Below are positions 6,971 to 8,488 of a stretch of 8,488 bases of DNA, piece after piece. A program made the translations under genes and the position numbers. Source of the DNA: Helicobacter sp. (GTDB lineage Bacteria > Campylobacterota > Campylobacteria > Campylobacterales > Helicobacteraceae). The stretch is taken from NCBI GenBank assembly GCA_029264655.1, contig JARHZY010000109.1, forward strand, positions 1 through 8,488. The letters are read 5' to 3'. The notes beneath the pieces are model-generated. The model made no database searches, had not been told where the DNA came from, and was given only the letters and a program-made list of their open reading frames with translations. The stretch's first letter is position 1; every line of letters begins with the position of its first letter.

Positions 6971-7783
6971 ATGTGGATGACAAACGAAGTTACTAAAAGC
7001 TTCCAAAATCAATATGCTATTACAAATAAATTTGCAGATTATAAGGGTGCAAATATTGATATTGAGCTCTTTAATAGTGATGTATTCCAACAAATTGCAT
7101 TGGTAAATACAAAAGATAATGCACGAAATAGTGTAAAACAAGCCATAATGACACAGCGGTATGGATTTATTGAAAGCGAAATGCTTGCATATATCCCCTA
7201 TTGTGTTGCATTGCAGCCAAAACGTGCCCTTGTATGTGGCACATTAAATGCAACAATAGCCTATCAGCTTGCACAACATGATATTAAGGTAGATATGGTA
7301 GTGGGTGATATAGAGGCATTGCTTACACTAAGTGGTTTTATCCCAAATTTCAAAGAAATACAAGAGAATCCAAATATTGCAATATATGAGCATTTTATGG
7401 AGATTAAGCAATGTGGTTATGATATTATCATTCATGGTGCTAGTCCTAAACTCCATGAGTTTGAAGCTTTAAAAAAGATGGCAAATGCAAAGTTTATCTG
7501 TATTTTTGGGCTTGCAAATTGTTATTTAGAGCCAAGTGTTGCACTTGATACACTTGCTTTAGCAATGAATTTTGGACATGTGCTTATGCCTTTTATGCTT
7601 CCTACATTGATACCAAGTTTTTATGCATTTTTAAGCAATTATGCACATCCGCTTGCTGATTTACAATTGCAAAAAAGTGATATGCTTGATAATATGCAAT
7701 GTTATAATGCAAATTTACATACAAGTGTTTTTAGACTACCAACATTTTTACACCATATAAGTGCTCCTTATGTAAAAAATTAA
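6971..7783 (+). CDS. speE: Spermidine synthase (polyamine aminopropyltransferase), divergent Helicobacter type
   Basis: Predicted to transfer an aminopropyl group from decarboxylated S-adenosylmethionine to putrescine in the cytoplasm. The 270-residue protein resembles H. pylori SpeE (about 262 residues) from end to end: MWMTNEVTKSF at the start, FIESEMLAY (66-74), the Rossmann-like RALVCGTLNATIAYQL (85-100), VDMVVGD (107-113), YDIIIHGASPKLHEFEALKKM (split here: YDIIIHGASP 150-159, LHEFEALKKM 161-170), and the C-terminal signature YNANLHTSVFRLP (245-257). As in H. pylori, canonical motifs are eroded: the Gly-rich GGGDG loop is CGTLNA and the catalytic D-x-x-D after the fifth strand is absent (HGASPKLH). 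Relative to the H. pylori protein there is a short insertion around residues 46-62. The start is supported by AAGG six bases upstream. Whether it still makes spermidine is not certain from sequence. Confidence 0.82.
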   Translation: MWMTNEVTKSFQNQYAITNKFADYKGANIDIELFNSDVFQQIALVNTKDNARNSVKQAIMTQRYGFIESEMLAYIPYCVALQPKRALVCGTLNATIAYQLAQHDIKVDMVVGDIEALLTLSGFIPNFKEIQENPNIAIYEHFMEIKQCGYDIIIHGASPKLHEFEALKKMANAKFICIFGLANCYLEPSVALDTLALAMNFGHVLMPFMLPTLIPSFYAFLSNYAHPLADLQLQKSDMLDNMQCYNANLHTSVFRLPTFLHHISAPYVKN

Positions 7784-7802
7784 GTGTAAAATCTTATATA
7801 TT

Positions 7803-7840
7803 GCATACATATACTTTTTGCAAGCTTTTTCTATGTATGT
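7803..7840. terminator. Possible hairpin terminator between speE and the convergent gene
   Basis: CATACATA (7804-7811) pairs with TATGTATG (7832-7839), extended by a G-T pair, around a 20-base loop, and is followed by ATTTTT on the plus strand. It starts 20 bases after the speE stop codon, between convergent genes. The stem is AT-rich and the loop long, so it is a weak terminator candidate. Confidence 0.35.
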
Positions 7841-8041
7841 ATTTTTGATGTATCTTGATGGAATAATATAATTTTGTTTGTGTTAAAACTTGATTTTTGA
7901 CAGCATAACACTACAGTATTTTTAAATATAAATCAATGAATTGTATATATCTATTAAAGCTTAAATTCTATTGCATTGGAAATTTTTTGCAATGTGTTTT
8001 AACTTAAGATAACAGAATGGGGTTACAAATAAATACATTAT

Positions 8042-8229
8042 TTATATTATATTTAGATTAATAAACAACATAATTTTACTCCATTGGATATAATTCCCTA
8101 CCCATTCTTCATTACTATGTTGGTTTATTTCCATAAAAAGTGGTATTTTATATAATTTTGTTCTTAAAAATAATTGTATTTAACCTTTTTTATTGGATTT
8201 ATAAATATTATTTTAATTTGTTTGTGTTA
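8042..8229 (-). pseudogene. Out-of-frame 3' remnant of the G-tract gene
   Basis: Beyond the G12 tract on the minus strand, one frame (the one reached with 11 or 14 G) continues with protein-like sequence: NNIYKSNKKG after a TAA at 8215-8213, a second TAA at 8182-8180, then FLRTKLYKIPLFMEINQ and HSNEEWVGNYIQWSKI, ending at TAA 8044-8042. The KIPLFMEIN stretch recalls the 'IP-x-x-x-E-(V/I)' turn of GT-B glycosyltransferases, but this is a motif-level impression. The two in-frame stops mean no tract length gives a product through this region. Confidence 0.4.
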
Positions 8230-8488
8230 CCCCCCCCCCCCATTTTGTTTTTAAGTATATTTGTAATGTATTCTAATGGAGTGTTATCATTAAAACTATA
8301 TTCTATAATAGATAAATTATTGTTAAGTTTTAAAATTTTTTGTTTTGGTGTATCAAGAATAGATTGTTTGGTATCATTTCTGATATTTAAAATAGTATAA
8401 TTTGCATTATGATAATTATACATAAAAAATAAAAAATCTTTAAATTCATTAATATCTATATTTCTATGAGTTACAAATAGTATATTTT
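8208..8488 (-). CDS. 3' part of an unidentified gene running into a G12 tract (possibly glycosyltransferase)
   Basis: The minus-strand frame is open from the window edge to TAA 8210-8208, at least 93 codons, so the start lies outside. It reads ILFVTHRNIDINEFKDFLFF near the edge, then an Asn/Lys/Ile-rich region to NILKNKMGGGG and seven further codons. The beginning looks like a first beta strand and helix, as at the N-terminus of a GT-B-type glycosyltransferase, but the family is not certain. The plus-strand frame through the same bases is a hydrophobic shadow and less protein-like. The tail after the G tract is short in every frame: 12 G gives a stop at 8208, 11 G at 8213, and 10 or 13 G stop at once (8229-8227). 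The gene is therefore either naturally ended here or truncated by decay. Confidence 0.5.
   Translation of the reverse strand, partial: NILFVTHRNIDINEFKDFLFFMYNYHNANYTILNIRNDTKQSILDTPKQKILKLNNNLSIIEYSFNDNTPLEYITNILKNKMGGGGNTNKLK
8230..8241 (-). repeat. G12 homopolymer (C12 on the plus strand), slippage-prone
   Basis: Twelve consecutive C on the plus strand, the only G/C homopolymer longer than six in the window and strikingly out of place in AT-rich DNA. It lies in the coding part of the minus-strand gene (MGGGG). Such tracts change length by slipped-strand mispairing and underlie phase variation of surface and glycosylation genes in Helicobacter and Campylobacter. Confidence 0.85.

Noticed and set aside
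6782..7141. 119-codon minus-strand frame over the isochorismatase-speE junction
   Set aside because: Its right half is antisense to speE, it has no signal or motif, and its composition is that of a shadow frame.
8140..8400. 86-codon plus-strand hydrophobic frame through the C12 tract
   Set aside because: It is the complement of the more protein-like minus-strand frame; its Phe/Leu/Ile richness and Pro run come from reading the other strand of a Lys/Asn-rich gene and the G tract.
1..8488. CRISPR array, tRNA or rRNA gene, complete insertion sequence or prophage genes
   Set aside because: No regularly spaced repeats, cloverleaf or rRNA sequence, transposase, integrase or phage structural motifs could be seen on either strand.

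Overview
The window looks like a chromosomal stretch from a Helicobacter species, probably of the enterohepatic group. The DNA is very AT-rich. It carries beta-barrel outer membrane protein genes of the Helicobacter type, and its mutY and speE products resemble the H. pylori proteins as I remember them. A 12-base G/C homopolymer, typical of phase-variable genes in this genus, lies near the right edge. The species cannot be named from the sequence alone.

Layout. The left part (1-3858) is read on the minus strand. From right to left it holds eno (enolase), a 655-base gap with a decayed ribbon-helix-helix (RHH) gene, and two separate genes for small signal-peptide-bearing beta-barrel proteins. 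The first barrel gene (96-725) contains an in-frame hexanucleotide repeat and has a dyad over its probable promoter. The middle and right part (4175-7783) is read on the plus strand: mutY (adenine DNA glycosylase with a long insertion), a 527-base gap, an exported isochorismatase-fold protein that has lost two of three catalytic residues, and a divergent Helicobacter-type speE (spermidine synthase). eno and mutY are divergent and share a 316-base region with inverted repeats and two promoter candidates. The right edge (8042-8488) is again minus strand. It holds the 3' part of an unidentified, possibly glycosyltransferase-like gene that runs into a G12 tract and then stops in all three frames, with recognisable coding remnants beyond.

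How the genes work together. There is no obvious multigene operon. The genes are separated by 150 to 650 bases and most have their own promoter candidate. They are housekeeping functions (glycolysis, repair of 8-oxoguanine mispairs, polyamine synthesis) mixed with surface or exported proteins and decaying accessory genes. No complete new multi-gene system is visible. The most interesting items are the exported isochorismatase-like pseudoenzyme, the G12-tract gene, the mutY insertion and the decayed RHH gene.
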